From Eledone cirrhosa (Eukaryota; Mollusca; Cephalopoda; Octopoda; Eledonidae), in NCBI GenBank assembly GCA_964016885.1, contig OZ024744.1:119231197-119295196 (forward strand): a DNA stretch of 64,000 bases, given 5' to 3'. The notes under the pieces are model-generated. The model did no database searches. It was given only the letters and a program-made list of their open reading frames with translations, and was not told the DNA's origin. Shown here piece by piece: positions 24,427 through 33,665 of the stretch. A program made the translations under genes and the position numbers. Each line of letters begins with the position of its first letter. The stretch's first letter is position 1.

Positions 24427-24690
24427 TGTAGTGCTCTCTAGACAAGGGAAGTAGCTAGAGGTACTTGCCGTTGAAATTCCAGAACCTTCCTTAAACTTCC
24501 GTTCAAAGGATTATAAAAGATGGAACTGAAAGTCATCTTCCTCTCTTTGCCGGTTAACCCTGGAAGTGATCACATCGAGTGCAAACATGCTAACTTTTTC
24601 CAACCACATCTTATGGTTCAGGATTATACCTTGCCATGATACGAGGTACATTTTCTTACCACCTTTGTAATACATGGACTACAATAAACG
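24427..24690 (+). repeat. LTR-a, truncated and divergent
   Basis: It starts TGTAGTGCTCTCTAGAC and follows LTR-b and LTR-c with many differences, ending at CAATAAACGC. A GAGAGGGGAGTCT remnant (the PPT of this family) follows, then LTR-b. It is the outer left end at the target duplication. Confidence 0.85.
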
Positions 24691-24708
24691 CGTCTGAGAG
24701 GGGAGTCT

Positions 24709-25136
24709 TGTAGCGTTCTCTAGACAAGGGAAGTAGCTAGAGTTACTTCCTGTTGAAATTCTAGAACCTTCTTTGAACTTCCGTTCAAAGGCTTATAAAA
24801 GAGTGAACTGAAATTCATCTCTCTCTCTTTTGCCGATCAACCCTGGAAGTGATCACATCGAGTGCAAACATGCTAACCTTTTTCCAACCACATCTTATGG
24901 TTCAGGACATTTGTTTACCACCTTTGTAACATGGACTACAATAAATGCAAGTTATTTTGATACTCGTCTTGAGAAACTTATTATGCTTCAGTCATTACTT
25001 CTAATGTAGTGAGAGATAATTCTCACATGAAATGAAATTGTATGAAAAATTCTCCTATCTCTTATTTCTATTAAATTTAGTAGTTGGGATCCAGTGGTAC
25101 TTACTGGAGTAAGTAACCCTGGGACCAACTCACTAA
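24709..25136 (+). repeat. LTR-b (5' LTR next to the coding region)
   Basis: It starts TGTAGCGTTCTCTAGAC and ends CCAACTCACTAA. It is 428 bp long and nearly identical to LTR-c except for a 23-bp deletion after GGTTCAGGA. A TATAAAAGAG box lies near 24,794 and an AATAAATG signal near 24,940, both typical of LTR promoter and polyadenylation functions. Confidence 0.9.
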
Positions 25137-25139
25137 AAA

Positions 25140-25157
25140 TGGTGACCCCGAACTCGC
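25140..25157 (+). promoter_or_regulatory. Primer-binding-site-like sequence
   Basis: TGGTGACCCCGAACTCGC starts 3 nt after LTR-b. Retrotransposon PBSs begin with TGG, complementary to the tRNA CCA end. The tRNA was not identified. Confidence 0.7.
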
Positions 25158-25497
25158 AGCAAAACAAATTCATTTATTCAACAGCGTATAAAAGTAGTGA
25201 CAAATATTTTCATACACCATTACAACTTATTGCTACACAAATATTGCTAAACAACTCCACTAAAATGGTAAACCCAACAACTACACAGAAAAGAAAAATT
25301 ATTCACGAATCCAGGAAATTCGTTTTATTTCAGGCAGTTCGTGTGGGGTGAACCAAATAGGAAACAAAAAATGTTTGTCCCTCGTGTTGTCGGTTCAACC
25401 AAGCTTTCGTTTTTTTGAAGTCGCCATCTTACTTGCTCGGTGCTACATTTTACTTCAGCTATTCATGGTACTACCACGTGTGCGGTAGTTGAGAAAA
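25158..25497 (+). other. Untranslated leader of the Gypsy element
   Basis: No convincing coding sequence lies between the PBS and the first Gag ATG. It corresponds to the 5' leader. Confidence 0.6.
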
Positions 25498-26118
25498 ATG
25501 TTTTGCTCAGCAGCTACTGTGTTCATCATGAGCAATTTTTCGTTACCGACATATTCTGGTGATGCAAAGTTGTGGTTTGCACAACTGGACTCGTATTTTG
25601 CTGCCCACGGCGTTCAAGCGGCACAACAAAGATTACACGTGCTCATTAGTGGAATTCCTGCGGCGCTCGCAACCTCAGTAAAAGACATAATCACAGATCC
25701 TCCACAAGGCACATCTTACGAAACCCTAAAAGCAGAAGTGCTCAGACGGAACATCCGTTCGTCTGAGAGCAGATTTCGTTCCTTGTTGGAGGAGGAAAAC
25801 CTGGGAGATAGAACCCCGTCTCAGTTTTTATGGCGCATCCGGGAACTGAGTGACACAACAGCAGAGGACAACTCTTTCGTGAAACAATTATTCTTCTCTC
25901 GTTTGCCAACAAATGTACAGACCATATTGGCAAATATGGTCGACACCAGTTCTCTGGAACAAATCGCAGCCTCGGCGGATCGCATAATGGAATTTTCTCG
26001 TGTGCCTACTTCGGCAGATTCAGTCGTCGCTTCTTCTGCTTTTAAAACACAGCCTGTTTCACCTCGTGAGGACTCAATGTTGAGAGCCATTGACGCGTTA
26101 ACTCGTCAAGTGGCTTAA
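25498..26118 (+). CDS. Gypsy Gag (truncated before the zinc knuckle)
   Basis: The protein starts at ATG 25,498 or, more likely, ATG 25,528 (MSNFSLPTYSGDAKLWFAQL). The N-terminal pattern LPTYSG..KLWFAQLDSYFAAHGV is that of invertebrate Gypsy Gag matrix/capsid. The block SSESRFRSLLEEENLGDRTPSQFLWRIREL, then FFSRLPTNVQTILANM, fits the capsid helices. The frame stops at TAA after TRQVA, before any CCHC knuckle. Gag would assemble the particle that packages element RNA. The uninterrupted frame is notable given the damage in pol. Confidence 0.82.
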   Translation: MFCSAATVFIMSNFSLPTYSGDAKLWFAQLDSYFAAHGVQAAQQRLHVLISGIPAALATSVKDIITDPPQGTSYETLKAEVLRRNIRSSESRFRSLLEEENLGDRTPSQFLWRIRELSDTTAEDNSFVKQLFFSRLPTNVQTILANMVDTSSLEQIAASADRIMEFSRVPTSADSVVASSAFKTQPVSPREDSMLRAIDALTRQVA

Positions 26119-26234
26119 CTGTGTCGGGAGCGAGCGCCATCCAGGTGGCATTCACGGAATCGGTCTCCTTCTCTTCATCGTTGCGTCACCACCAGGTCTA
26201 CTGCTACTGTCATAAGTCCCGCGTGTTTTATAGC

Positions 26235-27740
26235 TGCCTCTGGAAACCAGTTTCATTCACTTCTTGCCTCGTTTCCCGAGTTAACTGACATTTCATTTAA
26301 ACCGAATTAAGTAGTCCACTCGACTCGACACTTTATTACAACAACTGCTCCGCCTGTTTTTTCTCGTCCACGTAGGTTGGCTCCGGCCAGGCTAAAGAAA
26401 GCCAAGGATGAGTTCGAACACATGCTTCAGTTTGGTCTTATTCGACCTTCCAGCAGCCCATGGGCATCTCCGCTTCACTTGGCTCGTGAGGGTGAAGCGG
26501 ATTTTAGACCTGTGGGAGATTATAGACGACTTAATGCCATCACTACACCTGATCGTTATCATTTACCGAATTTACAGGATTTTTTCATCCGTTCTGCATG
26601 GATGCAAGATATTTTCTAAAATATATCTGGTAGGAGCTTACCATCAAATACCCATGCATCCGGAAGACATACCAAAAACAGTTGTGACCATCCCTTTTGG
26701 TTCGTTTGAATTTCTGTCCATGCCTTTTGGTTTGCAGAATGCCTCTAGCACGTTCCAACGTTTTATCGATGAAGTCAGGCGTGGATTGCATTTCGTGTTT
26801 GCTTACGTGGATGATCTCCTGATAGCCAGTGATTCAGCTGAGCACCATCATCAACATCTATCCCAGTTATTTCAACGTCTTCGATCCTACTAAGTCAGAA
26901 TCAACCCAGCTAAATGTGTTTTTGGTACAGCTTCACTGGAATTCCTTGGACACCTTATAGATTCGGAAGGCATTCGACCATTGCCATCTAAGGTAGAAGC
27001 GATTCAGTATATCGCACCACCAACATCCTTGAAACAATTACGTCATTTCTTGGGATTAATTAACTTTTATCGTCATTTCATTCCTAACTGTGCGGACAAG
27101 TTGTTCCCCTTGACACAGTTTTTAAAGGCTGCAAAAAAGAAAGATGCTCCTATTTCACTATGCTTTGCAGTCTTTTGAATCCATCAAGTCTGAGCTAGCT
27201 GAAGTTTCCTTCCTCGCCCATCCATTGCAAACGCAAGACTTTCCTTATCTGTTGATGCATCCGATCGTGCTGTTGGAGCAGTTTTGCAACATGCGATCGA
27301 TCACCAGGTTCAACCACTGGTGTTCTTCTCATGCCAACTAAAAGCAGCAGAGCAACGATACAGTACTTTTGACAGAGAGCTTTTAGCAATTTATCTTGCT
27401 GTGAGACATCTCCACAATCTTCTTGAAGGTCGGGAGTTCACGGTTTTCACAGACCATAAACCACTCACATTCGCTCTTCAAACCAAGTCCGACAGGTACT
27501 CTCCGAGAGCGTATAGGCATCTGGATCTCATCTTCCAGTGCACCAGTGACATTCGTCATATAGCTGGAACTGCCAACATACCCGCGGACACACTATCTCG
27601 ACTTTCTGTGTGTTCTCTTACGTCCCCTGCACACATCGATTTGGAAATATTATTTGCGATATTTCTACTGGATCACCCAGACCACTTGTTCCAGATTGCC
27701 ATCAATGTACCGTTTTTGATGCACTTCATTCCTTGTCGCA
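26235..27740 (+). pseudogene. Gypsy pol: reverse transcriptase and RNase H
   Basis: From about 26,235 (FHSLLASFPELTD) the frame enters RT. Blocks are [82 protein letters not shown] and [11 protein letters not shown] (YVDD). The connection domain (INFYRHFIPNCADKLFPLT) and RNase H (YSTFDRELLAIYLAVRHL, FTVFTDHKPLTFAL) follow, with stops and frameshifts near 26,617, 26,893, 27,177 and 27,285. No protease is seen between Gag and RT; probably deleted near 26,220. The copy cannot make a complete polyprotein. Confidence 0.85.
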
Positions 27741-27924
27741 TCCCGGCATAGCTGCCACGGTGAAGCTTAGTACGGCTCGATTTTTCTGGCCTAATATGCG
27801 TCGTTTAATCACCAGTTGGACACGTTCTTGTTTGAAGTGTCAGCGCTCCAAGATTTATCGGCATATCCACGCTCTTCTTGGGAAATTCAGCCCGCCAGAC
27901 GCACGTTCCCGTCATATTCATATG
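27690..27924 (+). pseudogene. Gypsy integrase N-terminus (zinc domain)
   Basis: The frame encodes ALHSLSHPGIAATVKLSTAR, then FFWPNMRRLITSW and CLKCQRSK, the HHCC zinc domain (His-x3-His, then Cys-x2-Cys). It ends at RHIHM where the solo LTR is inserted, and continues in frame at 28,518. Confidence 0.85.
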
Positions 27925-28512
27925 TGTAGTGACCTACATTCCGCGGACTCATACACATTCTCCGTGCGTTATTTGGCTCAGCCCAGCCAATGACCGCCAG
28001 CGGAGGAGAATGTATTTCTACGCGCCCTACAGGAAAAATTCCCGCGTCAGCTCAAAAAAATCTCTCTCTCTTGCAGCTCGACCACGCTAAAGTAAACAAC
28101 TACTTCTCTTTCGCCGTGAAATCACTAGCCAATATGTAACACAAAAAATGTAACCACGGCCTGGGAACACTTCAGCCAGTAGACCGTGCCTTCTGAAATC
28201 TTAATTAGTTTGTTTCATTTGTTTGGCAGCCAGCTCTACTCACCTCTACTCAGCTATACTCAGCTATACTCAGCTCAACCTTTGTTAATAAATAATGTAA
28301 AACATGCTAAAGTCGTTGTCGATATTCCTATCATATCTTTCTACCAAACTGGTTACTCGTGGCGCCATTACTACTTCTATAACTCTGCTGCTAAACTAGT
28401 GATTATAATAGGACTACTACATCTATATAATTCTGCTAAGACGGAGGAGTATTTAAGTATAAAATGCTCCCTTTAAAATATATATATATACATCAACCAT
28501 TCTTCCTGTTAA
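27925..28512 (+). mobile_element. Solo LTR inserted in integrase
   Basis: 588 bp flanked by the 5-bp direct repeat ATATG (27,920-27,924 and 28,513-28,517). It begins TGTAGTGACC and ends CTTCCTGTTAA, the same TGTAG...TAA style of ends as the host element, but the body differs. AATAAATAA (near 28,289) could be a polyadenylation signal. It has no coding motifs. Removing it restores the integrase frame. Confidence 0.85.
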
Positions 28513-28517
28513 ATATG

Positions 28518-29454
28518 GATATTGTTGGTCCGTGGCCCGTTAGTTGTGGGTTCACATATATATTGACTTGTATCGATCGTTTCTCTCGGTGGCCTGAAGC
28601 TATACCCCTAGTGGACATAACAGCAGAGTCCGTTGCCCGAGCTTTCATTTCCAATTGGATTGCTCGTTTCGGTGTTCCTGCTATAACTACGGATCCTGCT
28701 ATAACTACGGATCGTGGACGCCAATTTGAAGCTTCCTTATTTCATGAAATATCACGACTCTTGAGTGCTCATCACATTCATGCGACCAGCTATCACCCAG
28801 CCTCCAATGGAATGGTGGAGAGGTTTCATAGACAGTTGAAAGCTGCACTTCGCGCTACTCCTGATCCGCAACGTTGGACCGAATTTTTGCCAATTGTGTT
28901 GTCGTTCTGCCATTAAGACAGATTTAGGTTTTTCTTCTGCTGAACTTCTTTATGGTACCACATTGTCTCTTCCTGGACAAATGTTAGCATCAGTGGATTC
29001 ATCACATCTTGACCCAGCATCATATGTCACCAGGATTCGTTTGTATTTCTCGGATCTTCCATCAATGAACCCTCGTGACCAGTCTATTTCTTCTGCTGTC
29101 CCATCAGACATCTCTACGTGGACACATATTTTTATACGGAATGATTCCGTCAAGAGACCTCTTACGTCACCTTATAATGGACCCTTTCGTGTGCTTTCGC
29201 ACACACCCAAACATTTCACAGTGGCTGTCAATGGTCGAAAAGAGACAATATCCATTGACAGAGAAAAGAAGGCTTTCTCTGAAAGTCTCATTACACTGCC
29301 TGACATACCTCGTACATACACTCCCACACTCACACCTTCACCTCCACCGCAAACACTACATACCACACAACCTGGCCACGAAAACTCTCAAAAACATTAT
29401 ATACATTTAACCCCTAGAGGCATTAACAAAACTTCTTTTTCAGTTTTCAGATAG
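28518..29454 (+). pseudogene. Gypsy integrase catalytic core and C-terminus
   Basis: It resumes with [20 protein letters not shown] (first catalytic Asp), then [19 protein letters not shown] (second Asp) and [17 protein letters not shown] (Glu), completing a DDE set. A short in-tandem duplication ([12 protein letters not shown], near 28,680-28,710) lies directly before the second Asp. A frameshift lies near 28,905. The C-terminal region (AELLYGTTLSLPGQML, PYNGPFRVLSHTPKHFTV, RKETISIDR) has the chromodomain-less tail common to Gypsy integrases. The frame ends at 29,454. Confidence 0.85.
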
Positions 29455-29745
29455 AACTAGTGTCAGAAAGTCTGTACACTGGTGATGTATGAACTATTTG
29501 ACTTTGAAAAACTTTGAACTTACCATTGAGCATTAATTTTCTCTGCTCCCTTATACTGACTTTGAATTATCAGTTTGTTACATTCACATATTTCTTTGTA
29601 AAATGCATTTACTTGTTTTGTACTTCTTTTGCTATTTGCTTGCTCATGTTTTTTATTCATTCATTTTCTTGTACCTTTTGCTTTGCTCCTCATTTCTTAC
29701 GGGTTCTCGCTACAATGACCTTCGATTGGTTATTCGACTTCTCGG
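29455..29745 (+). other. 3' untranslated region of the Gypsy element
   Basis: No envelope-like gene is visible between the integrase stop and the polypurine tract. A T-rich 83-codon ORF here has no recognisable motif. Confidence 0.6.
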
Positions 29746-29747
29746 CT

Positions 29748-29760
29748 GAGAGGGGAGTCT
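29748..29760 (+). promoter_or_regulatory. Polypurine tract before LTR-c
   Basis: GAGAGGGGAGTCT abuts the TGTAG start of LTR-c. The same string precedes LTR-b at 24,696-24,708, which shows that LTR-b once also served as a 3' LTR. Confidence 0.8.
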
Positions 29761-30211
29761 TGTAGCGCTCTCTAGACAAGGGAAGTAGCTAGAGTTACTT
29801 TCCGTTGAAATTCTAGAACCTTCTTTGAACTTCCATTCAAAGGCTTATAAAAGAGTGAACTTAAGTTCATTTCCCTCTCTTTTGCCGATCAACCCTGGAA
29901 GTGATCACATCGAGTGCAAACATGCTAACTTTTTCCAACCACATCTTATGGTTCAGGATTATATCTCGTCATGCCACGAGGTCATTTGTTTACCACCTTT
30001 GTAACATGGACTACATTAAATGCAAGTTATTTTGATACTCGTTTTGAGAAACTTATTATGCTTCAGTCATTACTTCTAATGTAGTGAGAGATAATTCTCA
30101 CATGAAATGAAATTGTATGAAAAATTCTCCTATCTCTTATTTCTATTAAATTTAGTAGTTGGGATCCGGTGGTACTTACTGGAGTAAGTAACCCTGGGAC
30201 CAACTCACTAA
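29761..30211 (+). repeat. LTR-c (3' LTR)
   Basis: 451 bp, TGTAGCGCTCTCTAGAC to CCAACTCACTAA, closely matching LTR-b. It is followed by the target duplication AGACT and the resumed LINE. Confidence 0.92.
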
Positions 30212-30216
30212 AGACT

Positions 30217-31249
30217 TATGGCAAAACTCTCTGCAATGGGTGTGAAGGATGATCTTTTTAACTGGTTGAAGTCCGTCATTCTCAGTCGAAGAGAGGTAGT
30301 CACGGTTCTAGGACAGCATTCCTCACCATATGAGACGTCATCTGGTGTACCACAGGCACCTGTTCTTGGCCCCCTTTTGTTTGTGGCATATATTAATGAC
30401 ATAGATGCCATCTTGAAGAATTCCACAGTAGTGAAATATGCAGATGACATCAAGCTGTACCTTGAGATAAAACGGACAGATCCTGAACACTATAGATCTT
30501 TCCTGCAATCAGACCTGGACACAATGCAGCAATGGATCACAGACTGGCAACTGAAGCTGGTTGTGGACAAGTGTACCACCATGCATTTTGGGAGTAAAAA
30601 CCCAGTGTCCACATACTCCCTCCACAGCACTAATATCAAGAAGTCTTCTTGTGAACGTGACCTGGGCATTACTGTCAGCAGCGATTTGCGTTGGACGAAG
30701 CACGTCTCTAAAATTGTCAAGAAGGCCGAGTGTGTCTTAGCATCACTCAGCAAGACCTTTGTCAGCCACTCTCTGGCTATCTATTTAAAGCTGTATATAG
30801 CTATGGTGCAGCCACACTTAGAATTTGCATCACCAGTCTGGAACCCCTATATTGCTCAGAATATTGACCGCCTGGAAACTGTTCAGAGACGTGAAACCAA
30901 GCGAATACCCTCCATCAGGCATCTACCATACTCTGAACGCCTTGCTTCCCTGGGCATGGATACATTAAAGCTCCGACGTCTGGCAACTGACTTGGTAAAC
31001 ACCCACAAAATTAGTAACCATCTTGCCAACAACAACCCTGAGCACATTTTTGATTTCCATGTGTCTAACACACGTGGGCATGGCCACAAAGTCAGAAAAC
31101 AGCACAACTCCCATGACTTTCGGAAATATTTTTTCACGCTCAGAGTTGCTGAATCATGGAACAAACTACCTGCATCAGTTGTTAGCTGTCGAGAGACTGC
31201 ATCCTTTAAAACCTCCATACTTCCTGAGATTCGCCAACACTACACCTGA
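30217..31249 (+). pseudogene. CR1-like LINE: C-terminal RT
   Basis: An open 343-codon frame continues the RT: FNWLKSVILSRREVVTVLG, SSGVPQAPVLGPLLFVAYIN, then VVKYADDIKLY with YADD. The usual QGSVLGP block reads QAPVLGP, so the Gly is replaced by Ala-Pro context. Downstream blocks (STNIKKSSCERDLGITVSSD, PHLEFASPVWNPY, ESWNKLPASVV) are typical of CR1/Rex-type LINEs. The frame closes with a TGA after RQHYT. It starts right after the target duplication AGACT, and ATG 30,218 is an internal Met. Confidence 0.87.
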
Positions 31250-31401
31250 TATTCCCCCTCAATACACACGCATGCATGTATTTCATGACTCTTAGACTGC
31301 TCATTTCCATGACATTTTAACATTATTCTATGTACTATACATACACATTTGATGAGTTATAGTGCACCTGAGCACTGTACACAATAATTTCATCATTATA
31401 T

Positions 31402-31525
31402 CATATATAGTAATATATATAGTGGTATATGCATAGTGATATATATTCATTGATATATATATATAGTGATAAATATATAGTGATATATATCTATAATGAT
31501 ATAGATACAGTGATATATATATACA
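31402..31525. repeat. GTGATATATATA-type minisatellite, piece 7
   Basis: A short array of the same family between the CR1-like 3' end and the hammerhead palindrome. Confidence 0.85.
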
Positions 31526-31562
31526 ACATAGATAACAATCAAATTTTTGTTTAATGCATTTA

Positions 31563-31613
31563 ATTGCTGAGGATCGTTTCTTCCAGACAAAAGTCTGGAA
31601 TCATCAGAGCATA
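31563..31613 (-). ncRNA. Hammerhead ribozyme motif, minus strand
   Basis: Minus-strand order: TGCT, CTGATGA (rc of 31,601-31,607), stem II TTCCAGAC/GTCTGGAA with loop TTTT, GAAA (rc of 31,577-31,580), then CGATCCTC and AGCA. Stem I is TGCT/AGCA (4 bp). The CUGAUGA core is intact. Stem III has one C-C mismatch where the sister copy has C-G, so the expected cleavage triplet GUC reads CUC. The predicted cut lies between 31,569 and 31,568. Confidence 0.82.
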
Positions 31614-31677
31614 TACAATGTTAAAACAAATAAATAAATTCTAAAGATTAGGAATTTATTTGTTTTAACATAGTATA

Positions 31678-31724
31678 TGCTGTGATGATTCCAGACATTT
31701 GTCTGGAAGAAACGATCGTCAGCA
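31678..31724 (+). ncRNA. Hammerhead ribozyme motif, plus strand
   Basis: Plus-strand order: TGCT (31,678-31,681), GTGATGA (31,682-31,688), stem II TTCCAGAC/GTCTGGAA (8 bp, loop ATTT), GAAA (31,709-31,712), CGATCGTC (stem III ACG/CGU ending in GUC), AGCA (stem I). Cleavage is expected after C31,720. The only core defect is C3 to G at 31,682, which should break the C3-G8 pair and impair cleavage. Confidence 0.82.
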
Positions 31725-31765
31725 ATTAAATGCATTAAACAAAAATTTGATTGTTTTTTATATTG

Positions 31766-31890
31766 TACTTCTGCTCTGTAGTATATCTGATATTTTACAT
31801 TGAGCTAATTATCTTACTGGTAATTGGGTAATACACAATATTACCCTTATCTTATTTATAATTCTATATAGATTATATATATAAGTATAA
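31766..31890 (+). mobile_element. Remnant of the hammerhead-bearing element, right flank
   Basis: This AT-rich sequence (CTTCTGCTCTGTAGTATATC, GGTAATTGGGTAATACACAA) recurs in reverse complement at 47,404-47,515. No coding motif. Probably terminal sequence of a PLE-like element, by association with hammerheads. Confidence 0.65.
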
Positions 31891-31925
31891 ATATTATTAT
31901 TAATATTATTATTATTATTATTATT
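31891..31925. repeat. (ATT)n microsatellite before LINE copy A
   Basis: ATT/TTA units directly precede the first nucleotide of LINE copy A. Confidence 0.93.
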
Positions 31926-32141
31926 GAATGCTATGGTTGACGGAGGCTCGGCTCTGTAAGGTATTGTAAATTTTGAACGCTATAACAATTGTAAATTGTT
32001 TAAAACTTTAACCAACTTGTAGACAAAAACACCCTCCTCCTCGTGAGAGGGGTCTTTGTGCCCGTTATTTGGCCCTTCGGGGTTAAATAACTGCTTATTG
32101 GGGTTTAGTGCCCAATATTTATTTTAAAGAAAAAAAACAAC

Positions 32142-33065
32142 ATGGCTACGAAAAAGAATTTTCATAGGTCACTCCCACTCATTCCGTCTTCTTCTTCCTC
32201 AATCGTCACTACAGCAGAGAGAAGATTGTCTCTCTCCCTCCCTTCTTTAAATGTGTCTCTCTCCCTCCCTTCTCTTTCGCAAGCGACGACAGAAAAGAAA
32301 AGTCTCGTGCAAAGCGTGCAAGATTTCTCCACGACGACGACGACGACAACGACGAAACAGGTGTGCGGGAAATACGAAAACCCATTTCATTCGTCTGACG
32401 TCAGGAATAATAGCAGTAGCAGCCGTAATAATAACAGCAACAGTGACAATGAAAACAATAGTAGCAGCCGCAACAGCATCAGCAGCAGCATAAACAACAA
32501 CAGCATTAGCAGCAGCAACAACAACAACAACCACAGCAACAGCGGCGGAGGCAGTAGTCGTAGTACCTGCAGCAACAACAAAAGTAACAGCAGCTCTGAC
32601 GACAACAACAACAACAACAGCAGCAAAGAAAAACCAATCTCGTTTGCAGGTATCGCGAAGAACCTGGAAACAATCCTCATAACAAATGAGGAATTAGAGG
32701 AAGCGAAGAAGATGGTGACAAAGAATGGACACCGAGCAATCTGCAAGGCAGCGGAAAAATTTTTCGAAACCCAACAGCACTGTACGGTCACGTACCGTAC
32801 AGTAAGTACAAAATCCCGTAGGGTGGAAAGAGCCACAGAGGCTCAAATACAAAAATCCTTGGGATCTGTGTGGCAGCGGAAAACACACATCACCCGAGGC
32901 AAGAAATATGCCACCGTAGACGTACTTTTTGCCACACCCCAGGAAGCAAAGGCTCAATCCGTAGTGACCCTAAGGAGCGAGGAAATGGTGTTGGTGCCCT
33001 CCTACTGCGGGAAAAAAATTGTGAGGGTCAAACTGACCCACGTCCCCCCCCCCGTCTACGGGTAA
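32142..33065 (+). pseudogene. LINE copy A ORF1 (N-terminal and nucleic-acid-binding part)
   Basis: ATG at 32,142 follows an A-rich run, with the same AACATGGC context in copies B and C. Residues about 90-165 are a low-complexity Asn/Ser tract. A conserved domain follows: ITNEELEEAKKMVTKNGHRA, TVTYRTVSTKSRRVERATEA, KTHITRGKKYATVDVLFATP, EEMVLVPSYCGKKIVRVKL. This is likely the RNA-binding part of ORF1, acting as chaperone in the RNP. The frame stops after PPPVYG at a poly-C run, and the CCHC knuckle region seen in copies B and C is missing. In-frame C-terminal remnants reappear from 33,321. Confidence 0.75.
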
Positions 33066-33320
33066 AGTCTACTGCAAAGAGACTCACAGCAGCAACACCA
33101 CCAACACCATCACCACCCACACTAGCACCACCATAACTACCGGCGACAACCCCCACCGCCAACAACAACAACACCTTCAACACCACCACCACAAGCACCA
33201 ACATCGTAAACACAACAACAAAACACACACACCCAGCAAAAACGACAAGAAAATAGCAGAACCACACCCCACCCCCATAAAAACAAATGCACGGCAATAA
33301 ATACACACAACAAGAAACTA

Positions 33321-33665
33321 ATGACTTACATAATTGAACACACAGACATTTCACAACGCGACTACATAATACCAGCACCAATCAAAACGCCAACTAACAT
33401 AAGACTGCTAAAAATAGCACAGAAACAATACACAAACATTAAAACGAAATTCCCCAACGCAGTTGGTGATTTCAGAGACCTAGGAGGAACTATCAACCGA
33501 AGAGTATATTCGGACATACTCATAGAAGAGCCGATGACCAGCCGAAGGGACGATTCAACGGTCCCTTCACCAGACGATCAAGTGAAAAGGGATGTAAAAA
33601 ACCATCCCTCCTCTACGAAAAGTACGGTAAGTGGTCTTTCCCATCTTTTCCACTCTATTTTAAAC
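33321..33665 (+). pseudogene. LINE copy A ORF1 C-terminal remnant, fused to ORF2
   Basis: The segment YIIEHTDISQRDY...FPNAVGDFRDLGGTINRRVYSD matches the ORF1 end of copy C at 44,250-44,531. In copy C it ends in a stop before ORF2. Here the local sequence differs (about 40 nt extra) and the frame runs straight into ORF2, giving an apparent 1,031-codon ORF. The fusion is probably secondary, as ORF2 has its own conserved ATG at 33,666. Confidence 0.75.

Larger units (their letters stand above)
24427..30211 (+). mobile_element. Gypsy-type LTR retrotransposon with three LTRs
   Basis: It is bounded by a 5-bp target duplication AGACT (24,422-24,426 and 30,212-30,216) inside the CR1-like LINE. The order is: LTR-a (partial), purine-rich remnant, LTR-b, primer-binding-like site, Gag, RT, RNase H, integrase, polypurine tract, LTR-c. 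The RT-RNase H-integrase order is that of Gypsy/Ty3 elements. Gag zinc knuckle and protease are not found. Pol has several stops and frameshifts, and a solo LTR sits in integrase. Confidence 0.88.
22756..31400 (+). mobile_element. CR1-like LINE, split by an LTR retrotransposon
   Basis: The left part (22,756-24,426) carries an APE endonuclease and the first half of RT. The right part (30,217-31,400) carries the rest of RT and the 3' UTR. Joining across the insertion restores the frame at the residues around VPHKRL. The 5' end is truncated at the GATATATA array, right at the first APE motif. The 3' region ends near TTTCATCATTATATCAT, in keeping with CR1-like LINEs. Confidence 0.87.
31533..31765. 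repeat. Long inverted repeat carrying two hammerhead motifs
   Basis: Two arms of about 115 bp are near-perfect reverse complements, centred near 31,646 on an AT-rich stretch (AAATTC...GAATTT). Each arm holds one hammerhead ribozyme motif. The right arm continues as unpaired element sequence to about 31,885; that continuation recurs inverted at 47,404-47,530. Confidence 0.9.

Noticed and set aside
32247..32836. Minus-strand ORFs rich in Leu or Val opposite LINE ORF1
   Set aside because: They are the complement of the Asn/Ser codon tract of ORF1 and carry no domain.
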